From NCBI GenBank assembly GCA_963756575.1, contig CAVWOM010000013.1, forward strand, positions 310,001-374,000: DNA of 64,000 nt, given 5' to 3'. How positions within the stretch are numbered: the stretch's first letter is position 1; each line of letters opens with the position of its first letter. Source of the stretch: Palsa-504 sp963756575 (GTDB taxonomy: Bacteria > Actinomycetota > Actinomycetes > Streptosporangiales > Streptosporangiaceae). The notes under the pieces were generated by a model. That model was not told the DNA's origin and searched no databases. It saw nothing but the letters and a program-made list of their open reading frames with translations. A program made the translations under genes and the position numbers. Positions 1 through 8,314 of this stretch are shown here, one piece after another.

Positions 1-1
1 G

Positions 2-685
2 CGGCCGCCGGGCGGGCACGTCATCGTGGTCGGGCTCGGCAACGTCGGGACCGCGGTGACCGGCCAGCTGCACGACCTGGGCTTCGACGTGGTGTGCGTG
101 GACAACCGGCCGGACGCCCCCGGTATCGGCATGGCCCGCACGCTCGGCCTGCCGGTGGTAATCGGCGACGCGTTCCGCGAGGACACGCTGCGCGCCGCCC
201 AGCTGGACACCTGCCTGGCGCTGGTGTCGGTGACCAGCCAGGACGTCGTGAACCTGGAGACCGCGCTGACCGCGCGGTCGCTCCGTGAGGACCTGCGGGT
301 CGTGCTCAGGCTGACCGACGACGATCTGGCCGAACGGCTCCAGAAGACCATCGGGAACATTACCTCCAGGAGTGTCCCGTACCTGGCCGCCCCGGCCTTC
401 GCCACCGCGATGCTCGAGCACCAGGTGCTGCGCACCATCGCGGTCGGCCGGCACGTGCTGCTGATCGCCGACATCGCTGTCGCCGACCAGGCCGGGCTGG
501 CCGGGAACTTCATCCGCGACACCGAGCAGGACGGGCAGGCGCGGGTGCTGGCGCTGGCCGTCGGCGGCCGGACCACGCTGGACTGGTCTCCGTCCCGGGG
601 CTACCTGCTCGCCGCGGGCGACCGGCTGATCGTCGTGGCCACCCGGCGGGGCCTGACCCGGTTCCTGTCCGCGCGCCTCATATGA
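2..685 (+). CDS. TrkA/RCK-type NAD-binding potassium-channel regulatory protein, 5' end outside window
   Basis: The frame is open from the window edge. The first possible start (GTG at 26) lies inside the first beta strand of a Rossmann fold, so the true start is upstream. The visible part opens with the dinucleotide-binding motif GLGNVG, followed by an acidic end of beta 2 (VCVDN), as in TrkA_N/RCK domains. The last third (RGYLLAAGDRLIVVATRRGL) looks like the RCK_C/TrkA_C ligand-binding domain. Such proteins gate K+ channels or Trk transporters in response to nucleotides at the inner membrane face. I cannot tell whether the missing N-terminus holds a channel pore or a further RCK unit. Confidence 0.8.
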   Translation, partial: RPPGGHVIVVGLGNVGTAVTGQLHDLGFDVVCVDNRPDAPGIGMARTLGLPVVIGDAFREDTLRAAQLDTCLALVSVTSQDVVNLETALTARSLREDLRVVLRLTDDDLAERLQKTIGNITSRSVPYLAAPAFATAMLEHQVLRTIAVGRHVLLIADIAVADQAGLAGNFIRDTEQDGQARVLALAVGGRTTLDWSPSRGYLLAAGDRLIVVATRRGLTRFLSARLI

Positions 686-773
686 CGCACCGCGGTTTCG
701 GCTAGTCGTGGTTTGGGCGGTCGCGCGCGGAGCAGGGGATAAACGGACAAGGGCGTCCGATGGAGGCGTAGCG

Positions 774-2072
774 ATGCTCCGGATTCCTGGCTGGCGGCGG
801 CTGGCACTGGCCGCGCCGCTGATACTGATCTTCACCGTTCCGGCGTGCACGTCGTCCCCGCCGGAGCACGTGGCCGTGACGGCGCGGCCGGGGATCTCGG
901 CCGGCGACCAGGCGGTGCACCTCGAGGTGACCGGGCTGCACGCGGGCCAGCAGGCGACCCTGCAGGTCACCTCGACCGATGCCCGCGGCGTGCCGTGGAA
1001 CTCAGCCGCCACCTACCGGGCCGACGCGAAGGGCGTCGTCGACCCCGACCGGGCCGCCCCGCTCTCCGGGAGTTACCGCGGCGTCTCGGGCATGGGCCCG
1101 GTCTGGTCCCTGCATCAGTCCGACCCGGCGGCGGCCGGGGCGAGCAACGAGCCCGCGTATTTCTGGAGCGCGAACGAGTCGTTCACGTTCACGGTGACGG
1201 TACGGGTGAACGGGGCCAGCGTGGCGCGCACCAGCTTCCAGCGCCGGCTTTCTCCCGTCCCGCTGACCTTCAAGCCGGAATCGCTCGCCGCGGACGGCTT
1301 CATCGGCGAGTTCACCCAGCCAGCGGCCGGCCCGCACTCCCGGGCGGCCGTGCTGCTGCTCGGCGGGTCCGAGGGCGGGATGCCGTCCCCGCTGGTGGCC
1401 GACCTGCTGGCGGGCCAGGGCTACGACGTGCTCGGCGTCGGCTACTTCGGCCTGCCGGGCCTGCCGTCGACGCTGTCCGGCATCCCGCTGGAGTACTTCG
1501 CCAGGGCGCTGCGCTGGCTGGCCCGGCAGCCGGGGGTCGACCCGGCCAAGATCGCCGTTCTCGGCGTCTCCCGCGGCAGCGAGGCGGCCCAGCTGCTCGG
1601 GGTGCACTACCCGTCGCTGGTGCACGCGGTCATCGCCTCGGTCCCCAGCGACGTCGCGCTCTGCTCCTATCCCGGCTGCCGCAATGCCGCCTGGACGCTG
1701 GGCGGCAAGCCGCTGCCGTACTCGGCGGAGGTCGGCAACCCGGCCCCGGACGACGTCCCGGCCGCGGTCATCCCGGACCAGCGGATCGACGGGCCGGTCT
1801 TCCTTGACTGCGGCGAGGCCGACCGGACCTGGCCCTCGTGCCCGTACGCGCGGGCCATCCTCAGCCGCCTGGACCAGGACAACGACCGGTGGGCGCACGT
1901 GCTGTACGCCTACCCCGGGGCCGGGCACTACATCGGCACCTTCTTCCCGTACGAGCCGCTGGGGCCGATGGGCCTGGCCGAGTGGGTGCCGAGCGAGGCC
2001 GCCATCGCCGAAGCCGAGCCCGGGCTGGTCCAGCACCTGCTCGGCTTCCTGGCCGCCTTCGCGGGTCAGTAG
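774..2072 (+). CDS. BAAT/acyl-CoA thioester hydrolase family lipoprotein
   Basis: Alpha/beta hydrolase of the bile acid-CoA:amino acid N-acyltransferase / acyl-CoA thioesterase family. An N-terminal beta-sandwich (about residues 30-170) is followed by a hydrolase core with glycine-rich LLGGSEGG and nucleophile elbow GVSRGSEAA. A late Asp (near DCGEADRTWP) and His (PGAGHYIG) complete a plausible triad. The ATG at 774 has GGAGG at 762-766 and gives a lipoprotein signal with lipobox VPAC. The frame is open further upstream, but those starts would bury the signal peptide. Probably a membrane-anchored extracellular esterase or thioesterase; substrate unknown. Its stop overlaps the convergent gene by 7 nt. 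Confidence 0.8.
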   Translation: MLRIPGWRRLALAAPLILIFTVPACTSSPPEHVAVTARPGISAGDQAVHLEVTGLHAGQQATLQVTSTDARGVPWNSAATYRADAKGVVDPDRAAPLSGSYRGVSGMGPVWSLHQSDPAAAGASNEPAYFWSANESFTFTVTVRVNGASVARTSFQRRLSPVPLTFKPESLAADGFIGEFTQPAAGPHSRAAVLLLGGSEGGMPSPLVADLLAGQGYDVLGVGYFGLPGLPSTLSGIPLEYFARALRWLARQPGVDPAKIAVLGVSRGSEAAQLLGVHYPSLVHAVIASVPSDVALCSYPGCRNAAWTLGGKPLPYSAEVGNPAPDDVPAAVIPDQRIDGPVFLDCGEADRTWPSCPYARAILSRLDQDNDRWAHVLYAYPGAGHYIGTFFPYEPLGPMGLAEWVPSEAAIAEAEPGLVQHLLGFLAAFAGQ

Positions 2073-2995
2073 CCGTAGCCTCCGCCTGTGTTGGCGGTCG
2101 GCGTGGCGGTCGCGGCCGGGGCCGTGGCGGCCGACTTCGGCTTGAGCTTGATGACGTGCCAGCTGCCCTCGACGCCGTTCCCGGTGACCTGGCCGGGGGC
2201 CTTGTCCCCGGCGTAGTAGTAGAGGGGATAGCCGTTGAGGGTGACCTGCTTGACGCCGCCCGGCCGGGTGATGGTGCCGAAGGGGCCGGGCAGGCGTACC
2301 CCGGCGGGGGCCTTGACCGCTCCCGTGAGCGGAGGCCAAGCGTGCGCGCAGGCGCCGGTGCACACCGACTTGCCGCTGCCGGGCTTGTCCTCGGTGTAGT
2401 AGTACAGCGTCAGGCCCTTGCCGCCGGCCAGCACGGTACCGGCCGTGGTGCGTTCCGCCTTCAGCACGGAGACCTTCGCCGTGGCGCGGACCTTGATGAC
2501 GTGCCAGGTGCCTTCGGCGCCGTTGCCGGCGGCCTGGCCGGGCGCCTTGTCCTCGGCGTAGTAGTAAATCGGGAAGCCGTTGATGGTGACCTGCTTGACG
2601 CCGCCCGGCCGGGTGATCACCCCCAGCGGGCCGGGCATGCGTACCCCGGCCGGGGCCTTGACCGGCGCGGCCAGCGGCGGCCAGGCGGTCGCGCAGCTGC
2701 CGGTGCAGACCGACTTGCCGCTGCCCGGCTTGTCCGCGGTGTAGTAGTACAGCGTCAGGCCCTTGCCGCCGGCCAGCACCATCCCGGCCCGGGTGCGCTC
2801 GACCTTCAGCGCGGCGGTCTGGACGGCACCCATACCGCCGGTACTGGTGCCGGGAGTGCTGGTGGCCTGGTTGCCGTAGGCGCCGCCCGCCTGCGAGCCG
2901 GAGCCCGAGGTGTAACCGGTGGCCTTGCTGCAGGCCGTGGCGGTCAGGGCCACGGTGATCAGTACCGGGATCGCCCATGCTTTCCTACGCGTCAT
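2066..2995 (-). CDS. Lipoprotein with two COG4315 (PF03640-type) secreted repeats
   Basis: ATG at 2995 gives a signal peptide ending in lipobox LTATAC, so the product is a cell-surface lipoprotein. After a Gly/Ser/Thr-rich spacer come two closely similar domains of about 100 residues. Each has GLTLYYYT, a paired-Cys CTG(S/A)CA segment followed by WPP, and a terminal YYYA(E/G)DKAPGQ plus G-x-WHVIK. These are hallmarks of the actinobacterial 'secreted repeat of unknown function' family. The two cysteines in each repeat probably form a disulphide. The C-terminus ends GGGYGY, as in the paralogue at 8315-8881. Function is not established; a redox or heme-associated surface role has been suggested for relatives. 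Confidence 0.85.
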   Translation of the reverse strand: MTRRKAWAIPVLITVALTATACSKATGYTSGSGSQAGGAYGNQATSTPGTSTGGMGAVQTAALKVERTRAGMVLAGGKGLTLYYYTADKPGSGKSVCTGSCATAWPPLAAPVKAPAGVRMPGPLGVITRPGGVKQVTINGFPIYYYAEDKAPGQAAGNGAEGTWHVIKVRATAKVSVLKAERTTAGTVLAGGKGLTLYYYTEDKPGSGKSVCTGACAHAWPPLTGAVKAPAGVRLPGPFGTITRPGGVKQVTLNGYPLYYYAGDKAPGQVTGNGVEGSWHVIKLKPKSAATAPAATATPTANTGGGYGY

Positions 2996-3131
2996 GGTTC
3001 TGTGATACGCACATTCGGCCGCGCCCATAGGGCTTGTAACCGGCCGGTAAGGACTTTCGTGGCCGGCTGTCGATGTGGTGCGGGGCCGTTCGACTACGGG
3101 GAAAGAACACGAACGTGAAAGGCGGCAGACG

Positions 3132-3485
3132 ATGAAGTACCTTTTCCTGCTCTACGCGGACGCGCCCATACCGGAGCCCGGCACGGCGGAGGCACGCAAG
3201 CTGCTCGAGGACTGGACCGAGGCCGAGCAGGCCATGGCGGAGGCGGGCGTGCTGATCGACTGCGCGCCGCTGCACCCGGTGGCGGCGTCCACCACGGTGC
3301 GGGTGCGCGACGGCGAGACGCTGCTCACCGACGGCCCGGCGGCCGAGATCAAGGAGGTCTTCGGCGGGTTCACCCTGGTCGAATGCGCCGACCTGGACGA
3401 GGCGCTGCGGTGGGCGGCGCGGCTCCCGACCGCGTTCGACGGCAAGGTCGAGGTCCGGCCCGTGCTGCAGGTGCCCGGGGCCTAG
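3132..3485 (+). CDS. YCII-related (DGPF) domain protein
   Basis: A 117-residue protein starting MKYLFLLYAD, with the family motif TDGPAAEIKEVFGGF and a ferredoxin-like alpha/beta YCII fold. The ATG at 3132 is preceded by a purine-rich stretch. In Actinobacteria these genes almost always sit directly upstream of an ECF42-type sigma factor, and the next gene is exactly that. The stop (3483-3485) also starts the Shine-Dalgarno sequence of the sigma gene (AGGAG, 3484-3488), so the two are probably translated together. It is likely a small-molecule sensor or accessory protein for the sigma factor; this rests on context. Confidence 0.85.
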   Translation: MKYLFLLYADAPIPEPGTAEARKLLEDWTEAEQAMAEAGVLIDCAPLHPVAASTTVRVRDGETLLTDGPAAEIKEVFGGFTLVECADLDEALRWAARLPTAFDGKVEVRPVLQVPGA

Positions 3486-3494
3486 GAGCTACCG

Positions 3495-4724
3495 CTGAGC
3501 GAGGAGTACGCGGACCTGCTCCGCGATGGCTGGTGGCCGGCGGTGGCCACGCTCACCAAGATGTTCGGGGACCTCGAGGCGGCCGAGGATGCGGTGCAGG
3601 AGGCCTGCCTCCTCGCGGTCGCGACCTGGCCGGTCACCGGGGTGCCGGCTAACCCGGGTTCCTGGCTGACCGGCACGGCGCGGCACAAGGCCCTGGACCG
3701 GCTGCGGCGGGAGGGCCGGCGCCCGGCCAAGGAGGCCGAGGCGATGCGGCTGGCCGGCCCCGAGGCTGGAGCGGGGGCGGAGCCGGATGACGAGCTCGGG
3801 CTGATCTTCATGTGCTGTCATCCGGCGCTGGATCCGCAGGCGCGGGTGGCGCTGACGCTGCGCTGCGTGTGCGGGCTGGCCACGGCGGAGATCGCGGCCG
3901 CCTTCCTGGTGCCGGAGCCGACGATGGCGCAGCGGCTGGTGCGGGCCAAGCGGAAGATCCGGCAGGCCCGGATCGCGTTCCGGGTGCCGCGGGGCGAGGA
4001 GCTGACCCGGCGGCTCGGCCCGGTGCTCCGCGTGGTCTACCTGGTCTTCACCCAGGGGCACCGGGCGGCGGGCGGCCAGGCGCTGATCCGCGGGGAGCTG
4101 TGCGACCAGGCCATCCGGCTGGCCCGCGCGCTGGCCGCGCGGCTGCCCGGGGAGCCGGAGGCGGCCGGGCTGCTGGCCCTGCTGCTGCTCACCGACGCGC
4201 GGCGGGCGGCGCGGCTGGACCGGGGCGGCGAGCTCGTGCCGCTGGCGGACCAGGACCGCGGCCGGTGGGACCGGGACCTGATCATCGAGGGCGAGGCGCG
4301 GCTGACCCGGGCGCTGGCGGCCGGGCGGCCCGGCCCCTACCAGCTGCACGCGGCCATCGCGGCCTGCCATTCGTGCGGGGAAGAGACGGACTGGCCTCAG
4401 ATCGCCGCGCTGTACGGGGAGCTGGCCCGCTACGAGCCGACGCCGGTGACCGAGGCCAACCGGGCGGTGGCGGTCGCGATGGCCGGCCGGCCCGCCGCCG
4501 GGCTGGCCATCCTCGACCCGCTCGGGACCCGGCTGGGCGGCTGGCCGCAGTTCCACATCGCCCGGGCCGAGTTGCTGCGGAGACTGGAGCGGCCCGCCGA
4601 GGCCCGCGAGGCGTACCGGGCGGCGCTGCGGCTGGCGCTGCCGGGGCCGGAACGGGCCTTTATCGAGGGCCGCCTGGCGGAGCTGTTACAGATGGTGCGC
4701 CTGAGGCGGCGGCGAGCGCTATGA
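3495..4724 (+). CDS. ECF42-type RNA polymerase sigma factor with SnoaL/TPR-like C-terminal extension (probable CTG start)
   Basis: Sigma-70 region 2 (GDLEAAEDAVQEACLLAV, then NPGSWLTGTARHKALDRLRR) and region 4 (LTLRCVCGLATAEIAAAFLV, MAQRLVRAKRKI) are followed by a long helical extension (DQDRGRWDRDLI, AAIAACHS, Y-x-L-x-P-T-PVTEANRAVAVAM). This is the architecture of ECF42/SigJ-like factors that carry a built-in regulatory domain instead of an anti-sigma factor. The frame from 3486 has no ATG before region 2. GTG at 3543 would remove conserved N-terminal helix residues. CTG at 3495 has AGGAG at 3484-3488 with 6-nt spacing and keeps the helix, so I prefer it. Forms an operon with the YCII gene. 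Confidence 0.82.
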   Translation: MSEEYADLLRDGWWPAVATLTKMFGDLEAAEDAVQEACLLAVATWPVTGVPANPGSWLTGTARHKALDRLRREGRRPAKEAEAMRLAGPEAGAGAEPDDELGLIFMCCHPALDPQARVALTLRCVCGLATAEIAAAFLVPEPTMAQRLVRAKRKIRQARIAFRVPRGEELTRRLGPVLRVVYLVFTQGHRAAGGQALIRGELCDQAIRLARALAARLPGEPEAAGLLALLLLTDARRAARLDRGGELVPLADQDRGRWDRDLIIEGEARLTRALAAGRPGPYQLHAAIAACHSCGEETDWPQIAALYGELARYEPTPVTEANRAVAVAMAGRPAAGLAILDPLGTRLGGWPQFHIARAELLRRLERPAEAREAYRAALRLALPGPERAFIEGRLAELLQMVRLRRRRAL

Positions 4725-4770
4725 AACCGGACTTTCAGCGCGTTCTGGCGCGGTGAATCCCCGGTTTCAT
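4721..4770 (+). terminator. Inverted repeat overlapping the sigma-factor stop codon
   Basis: ATGAAACCGG (4721-4730) and CCGGTTTCAT (4761-4770) are perfect 10-bp inverted arms. The 30-nt middle can form a further small stem (CGCG...CGCG). The left arm contains the TGA of the sigma gene. There is only a weak T-rich stretch after it (GCGGTTTT), so this may be a Rho-assisted terminator or mRNA-stabilising hairpin. Confidence 0.5.
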
Positions 4771-4777
4771 GCGGTTT

Positions 4778-4883
4778 TGGGGGGCGCGCGCGGGCGCGGG
4801 GGGCGGCGCGGGGCGGGGGGCGGCGCGGGGCGGGGGGGCGGGGCGGGGGGCGGCGCGGGGGCGAGTGGGGGGTGGGGCGGGGT
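4778..4883 (+). repeat. G-rich low-complexity tract, G-quadruplex potential
   Basis: About 105 bases are almost only G and C with strong G excess on the + strand. Degenerate copies of GGGGGGCGGCGCGGGGC and many runs of 4-7 G fill the space between two convergent genes. It has no coding signature of its own. It could fold as several G-quadruplexes and act as a bidirectional transcription barrier. Confidence 0.75.
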
Positions 4884-4884
4884 G

Positions 4885-7395
4885 TTAGTTGGTGGCGATG
4901 GCGGACAGGATGTCGAGGCGGGCGGCGCGGCGGGCGGGCCAGGTGGCGGCGATCAGGCCGAGGACGGCGGACAGGAGGAGGAAGATCGCCAGGCTGGAGA
5001 CGGGGACGACGGTCTCGGTGATGCCCTGCTTGCGCAGCGAGGCGACCAGGGCCAGGCCCAGCGCGGTGCCGATCACGATCCCGACGATGGCGCCGAAGAT
5101 GGCCAGGATCACCGCCTCGGACCTGACCATCGTGCGGACCTGGCGGCGGCGCATGCCGACCGCGCGCAGCAGCCCGATCTCGCGGGTGCGCTCGAACACC
5201 GACAGCATGAGCGTGTTGACGATCCCGATGAGCGCGATGATCACGGCCAGGCCGAGCAGGGCGTAGACCAGCCCGAGCAGCTGGTTGACGTTGGCCGCCT
5301 GGGCCTGCTCGAACTGGGCCCGGGTCTGGACCTGGAGGTTCGGGTACTGGGCCAGCGCCCTGGTGATGGCGGCATCGGCGCTGGCGCCGGTGGTGCGCAG
5401 GAGCAGGCCGGCCGGGGGCCGGGCGGAGTAGTGCTGGAGGAAGAACGCGGCGCTCACCACGTAGCTGCCGATCAGCGCGTTGGCCTGGTAGATGCCGCCG
5501 ACGCGGAGCGTGGTCCGGCCGGTCCGGGTGAACCGGGCCTGGATCCGCTCGCCCACGGCCAGGTGCTGCGCGGTAGCGGTGGTGGTGTCGATGAGCAGCT
5601 CGCCGCGGGCCAGGGCCGCCGCCGAGCCCGCCGTCATCCGCAGGATCACCGTGTCGGCCAGGGCGGCGGTGGAGACCGCGGTGAGGGTGGTCAGCGTCTG
5701 CCGGAACTCGAACCGGCCCTCGTAGAAGGCGGTCGTGGCGGTGACGCCGGGCACGGCGGCGGCGGTGGCCGCGGCCGTGCCGCTGAGCTCGCCCGAGCCG
5801 CTGGGGGTCACGATGAGGTCGGCGCTGATGGCCTGGTCGGCGCTGGCGGTGGCCGACCGGGACACCGAGGCGCCGAAGGTGGCCATGGCGGAGACCAGGG
5901 CCAGCCCGATCATCAGGGCGGCCGCGGTCTGCGCGGTGCGCCGCGGGCTGCGCATGGAGTTCTCCCGGCCGAGCTTGCCCGCCACGCCGAGCGTGCGGGC
6001 CAGCGGGCGGCCGAGCACGCTGGCGAGCGGGCGCGCGATGGCCGGGGACAGCATGGTCACGCCGAGGAACAGCCCGGCCGCGCCGATGCCGACGAGCCGG
6101 ATGGCCGACTCGGCCAGTCCGGTAGCCAGCATGGCCACGCCGGCCAGGGCCAGGGCCGCGCCCCAGACCAGGCGGCGCCGCAGCGAGGCGCCGGCGATCG
6201 GCTGGCGGTCGTCGAGCGCCACGACCGGGGGGATGCGCACGGCGCCGCGGGCCGGGCCGATGGCGGACACCACGGTTACCACGGTGCCGGTGGCCAGCCC
6301 GACCAGCACGGTCCGCGGCGCGAACACCAGCGGTTCGGGGGGAAAGCTGATGCCGAACCCGCGCAAGAGCGCCTCCAGGCCGAGCGCGGCCAGCACCCCC
6401 AGGCCCAGCCCGATCACCGAGGACGCGAAGCCCGTGATGGCCGCCTCGGCCAGGACCGAGCCGAAGACCTGGCGGCGGCTGGCCCCGACGATCCGGAGCA
6501 GGGCCAGCTCCCGGGTCCGCTGCCCGACGATGATCGAGAACGTGTTGTAGATGGTGAACGCCCCGACGAACAGGGAGATGAAGGCGAAGACGAGCAGGGC
6601 GGTGGAGAAGAACGACAGCGACCGGTCGATCGAGCTGGTGTTCTCGGCCGCCACGGTCTGCCCGGTGACGACCTCGGTTCCCGGCGGCAGCGCCCGGGTG
6701 ATGGCCCGCTGCACCGCGGCCTGGCTGGCGCCCGGGGAGGTCAGCACGTTGATGTCGTCGAGCTGGCCCGGGCGCAGCGCGAGGGCCTGCGCGGTCGGCA
6801 GCGTGAACGCGGCCAGCGTGGCCCCGGCCAGGTTGCTGGCCGTGCCGAACTGGACGATGCCGGTGATGGTGAAGGTCCGCGGCGCCCCCACCGACAGCAC
6901 CCGGACGCGCTGGCCCACGCCGAAGCCGTACTTCTGCGCCGTGCCGGCGTCCATGGCCACGTCGTCCGGGCCGGCCGGCGGGCCGCCCGCGACCAGGTGC
7001 AGCGCCGACAGCTGCGGATAGGGGTCGAAGCTGACGCCCAGGGTGGGCGCGCCGCCGGTCGCGATGGCCTTGCCGTCGCGCGCCACGAACTGGGCGTACC
7101 CCTGGACCTGGCCGTCGGCGACCGCGACGCCGGGCACCCGGCGGACGGTGCCCAGCACCGACTCGGGCAGCGGGTTGCGGGTCGCGTCGCCGCCGCTGCC
7201 GAGCTGGGCCGCCCCGCGGACCTGGAAGTCGACCTTGGCGTAGATGGTGCCGAACAGCGTGTTGAACGTGCTCTGCAGGGTGTCGGTCAGGACGAACGTC
7301 CCGGAGATGAACGTGACCCCGAGGATGATCGCCAGCGCGGTCAGCGCCAGCCGGAGCTTATGGGCCAGCAGGCCCTTGAGGGTGACGTTGCGCAC
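4885..7395 (-). CDS. ABC transporter permease, MacB/FtsX type, two FtsX domains
   Basis: An 836-residue permease with the layout TM1, large periplasmic (MacB_PCD) domain, three TMs, a second extracytoplasmic domain and three final TMs. It starts MRNVTLKGLLAHKLRLALTA. FtsX-domain signatures are FSIIVGQRTRELALLRIVGA in the first half and TREIGLLRAVGMRRRQV in the second. It lies 17 nt downstream of its ATPase gene (7413-8153) on the same strand. Such pairs act as mechanotransmitting exporters or lipoprotein/antimicrobial efflux systems rather than classical importers. No substrate clue is present. The 3' end runs into the G-rich tract. Confidence 0.9.
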   Translation of the reverse strand: MRNVTLKGLLAHKLRLALTALAIILGVTFISGTFVLTDTLQSTFNTLFGTIYAKVDFQVRGAAQLGSGGDATRNPLPESVLGTVRRVPGVAVADGQVQGYAQFVARDGKAIATGGAPTLGVSFDPYPQLSALHLVAGGPPAGPDDVAMDAGTAQKYGFGVGQRVRVLSVGAPRTFTITGIVQFGTASNLAGATLAAFTLPTAQALALRPGQLDDINVLTSPGASQAAVQRAITRALPPGTEVVTGQTVAAENTSSIDRSLSFFSTALLVFAFISLFVGAFTIYNTFSIIVGQRTRELALLRIVGASRRQVFGSVLAEAAITGFASSVIGLGLGVLAALGLEALLRGFGISFPPEPLVFAPRTVLVGLATGTVVTVVSAIGPARGAVRIPPVVALDDRQPIAGASLRRRLVWGAALALAGVAMLATGLAESAIRLVGIGAAGLFLGVTMLSPAIARPLASVLGRPLARTLGVAGKLGRENSMRSPRRTAQTAAALMIGLALVSAMATFGASVSRSATASADQAISADLIVTPSGSGELSGTAAATAAAVPGVTATTAFYEGRFEFRQTLTTLTAVSTAALADTVILRMTAGSAAALARGELLIDTTTATAQHLAVGERIQARFTRTGRTTLRVGGIYQANALIGSYVVSAAFFLQHYSARPPAGLLLRTTGASADAAITRALAQYPNLQVQTRAQFEQAQAANVNQLLGLVYALLGLAVIIALIGIVNTLMLSVFERTREIGLLRAVGMRRRQVRTMVRSEAVILAIFGAIVGIVIGTALGLALVASLRKQGITETVVPVSSLAIFLLLSAVLGLIAATWPARRAARLDILSAIATN

Positions 7396-7412
7396 CTAAA
7401 GACCCCCCGACC

Positions 7413-8153
7413 TCAATCACTGAGCGTGCGCATGCGCTCGAGGACCGAGTCGGCGGTGGGCTGGCCCAGCTCGCTGACCACGGTCCCGTCGGCCAGGAAG
7501 ACCACCCGGTCCGCGTAGGCGGCGCCGCGCGGGTCGTGCGTCACCATCACCACCGACTGGCCGAGCTCGCTGACCGACTGCCGCAGGAAGGTCAGGACGT
7601 CGGCCGAGGAGTTCGAGTCGAGGTTGCCGGTGGGCTCGTCGGCGAAGACCAGATCCGGCTGGTTGATCAGGGCCCGGGCGCACGCCACCCGCTGCTGCTG
7701 GCCGCCGGACAGCGCGCCGGGCCGGTGGGTGAGGCGGTCCGCGATGCCCAGCTGCCGCACCAGGTAGCCGAGCCACTCCCGGTCCACCTTGGTCCCGGCC
7801 AGGTCGGCCGGCAGCGTGATGTTCTCGGCCGCGGTCAGCGTCGGGACCAGGTTGAAGGACTGGAAGACGAAGCCGATCTTGTCGCGGCGCAGCCGGGTGA
7901 GCCCGGCGTCGTCCAGCCGGCCCACCTCCTGGCCGCCCACGAACGCCTGCCCCGACGTGGGCCGGTCCAGGCCGGCCATGCAGTGCATGAGCGTCGACTT
8001 GCCCGAGCCCGAGGGACCCATCACGGCGGTGAACCGGCCCCGCTCGATGGTGACGTTGACACCGGCCAGGGCGCGCACGGCCGCGGGCCCGGAGCCGTAG
8101 GTCTTATGGAGGTCCACGGCTCGGGCCGCGGGACCATCCTTAGTACCGTCCAC
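7413..8153 (-). CDS. ABC transporter ATP-binding protein, MacB/LolD type
   Basis: A 246-residue ATPase. Walker A GPSGSGKST, Q-loop region FVFQSFNLVPTLTA, signature LSGGQQQRVACA, Walker B LVFADEPTGNLDS and switch His (VMVTHDPR) are all intact. First gene of a two-gene operon with the FtsX-type permease. The start is GTG at 8153. A -10-like CATAAT on the minus strand (8162-8167) sits 8 nt before the GTG and no Shine-Dalgarno is visible, so the mRNA is probably leaderless. Confidence 0.9.
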   Translation of the reverse strand: MDGTKDGPAARAVDLHKTYGSGPAAVRALAGVNVTIERGRFTAVMGPSGSGKSTLMHCMAGLDRPTSGQAFVGGQEVGRLDDAGLTRLRRDKIGFVFQSFNLVPTLTAAENITLPADLAGTKVDREWLGYLVRQLGIADRLTHRPGALSGGQQQRVACARALINQPDLVFADEPTGNLDSNSSADVLTFLRQSVSELGQSVVMVTHDPRGAAYADRVVFLADGTVVSELGQPTADSVLERMRTLSD

Positions 8154-8161
8154 TCGTACCC

Positions 8162-8167
8162 ATTATG
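8162..8167 (-). promoter_or_regulatory. -10-like element for a leaderless ABC-exporter mRNA
   Basis: Minus-strand CATAAT lies 8 nt upstream of the GTG at 8153, with no ribosome-binding site between. This suggests transcription starts at or next to the start codon. Confidence 0.4.
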
Positions 8168-8226
8168 GCGACACCGGCAGGCGGCGTGAGGGGGGAGCGG
8201 GGCGGGGAGGAAGATCGTTCGTTAGA

Positions 8227-8246
8227 TAAAAATGCCCGCGGCGGGC
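8227..8246 (-). terminator. Rho-independent-type terminator after the COG4315 lipoprotein gene
   Basis: Read on the minus strand, GCCCG-CCG-CGGGC (8246-8234) is followed by ATTTTTAT. A larger GC-rich stem just before it (GCGCGGCC...GGCCGCGC) may extend the structure. It lies about 70 bases past the stop of the gene at 8315-8881. Confidence 0.6.
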
Positions 8247-8314
8247 GCGGCCCCGCACGTTGGCGAGGCCGCGCGCCGCCTTGGACACTACGCGCCCGGA
8301 CGGAGAGCGCGAGC

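Noticed and set aside
1002..2978. Long minus-strand open frame across two genes
   Set aside because: Shadow of the BAAT hydrolase and of the COG4315 lipoprotein in other frames; no start signal or motif.
4753..7518. Very long + strand open frame (about 920 codons)
   Set aside because: It is the antisense of the FtsX-type permease gene; composition is Gly/Arg/Asp/Gln-rich low complexity with no family motifs, as expected for GC-rich shadow frames.
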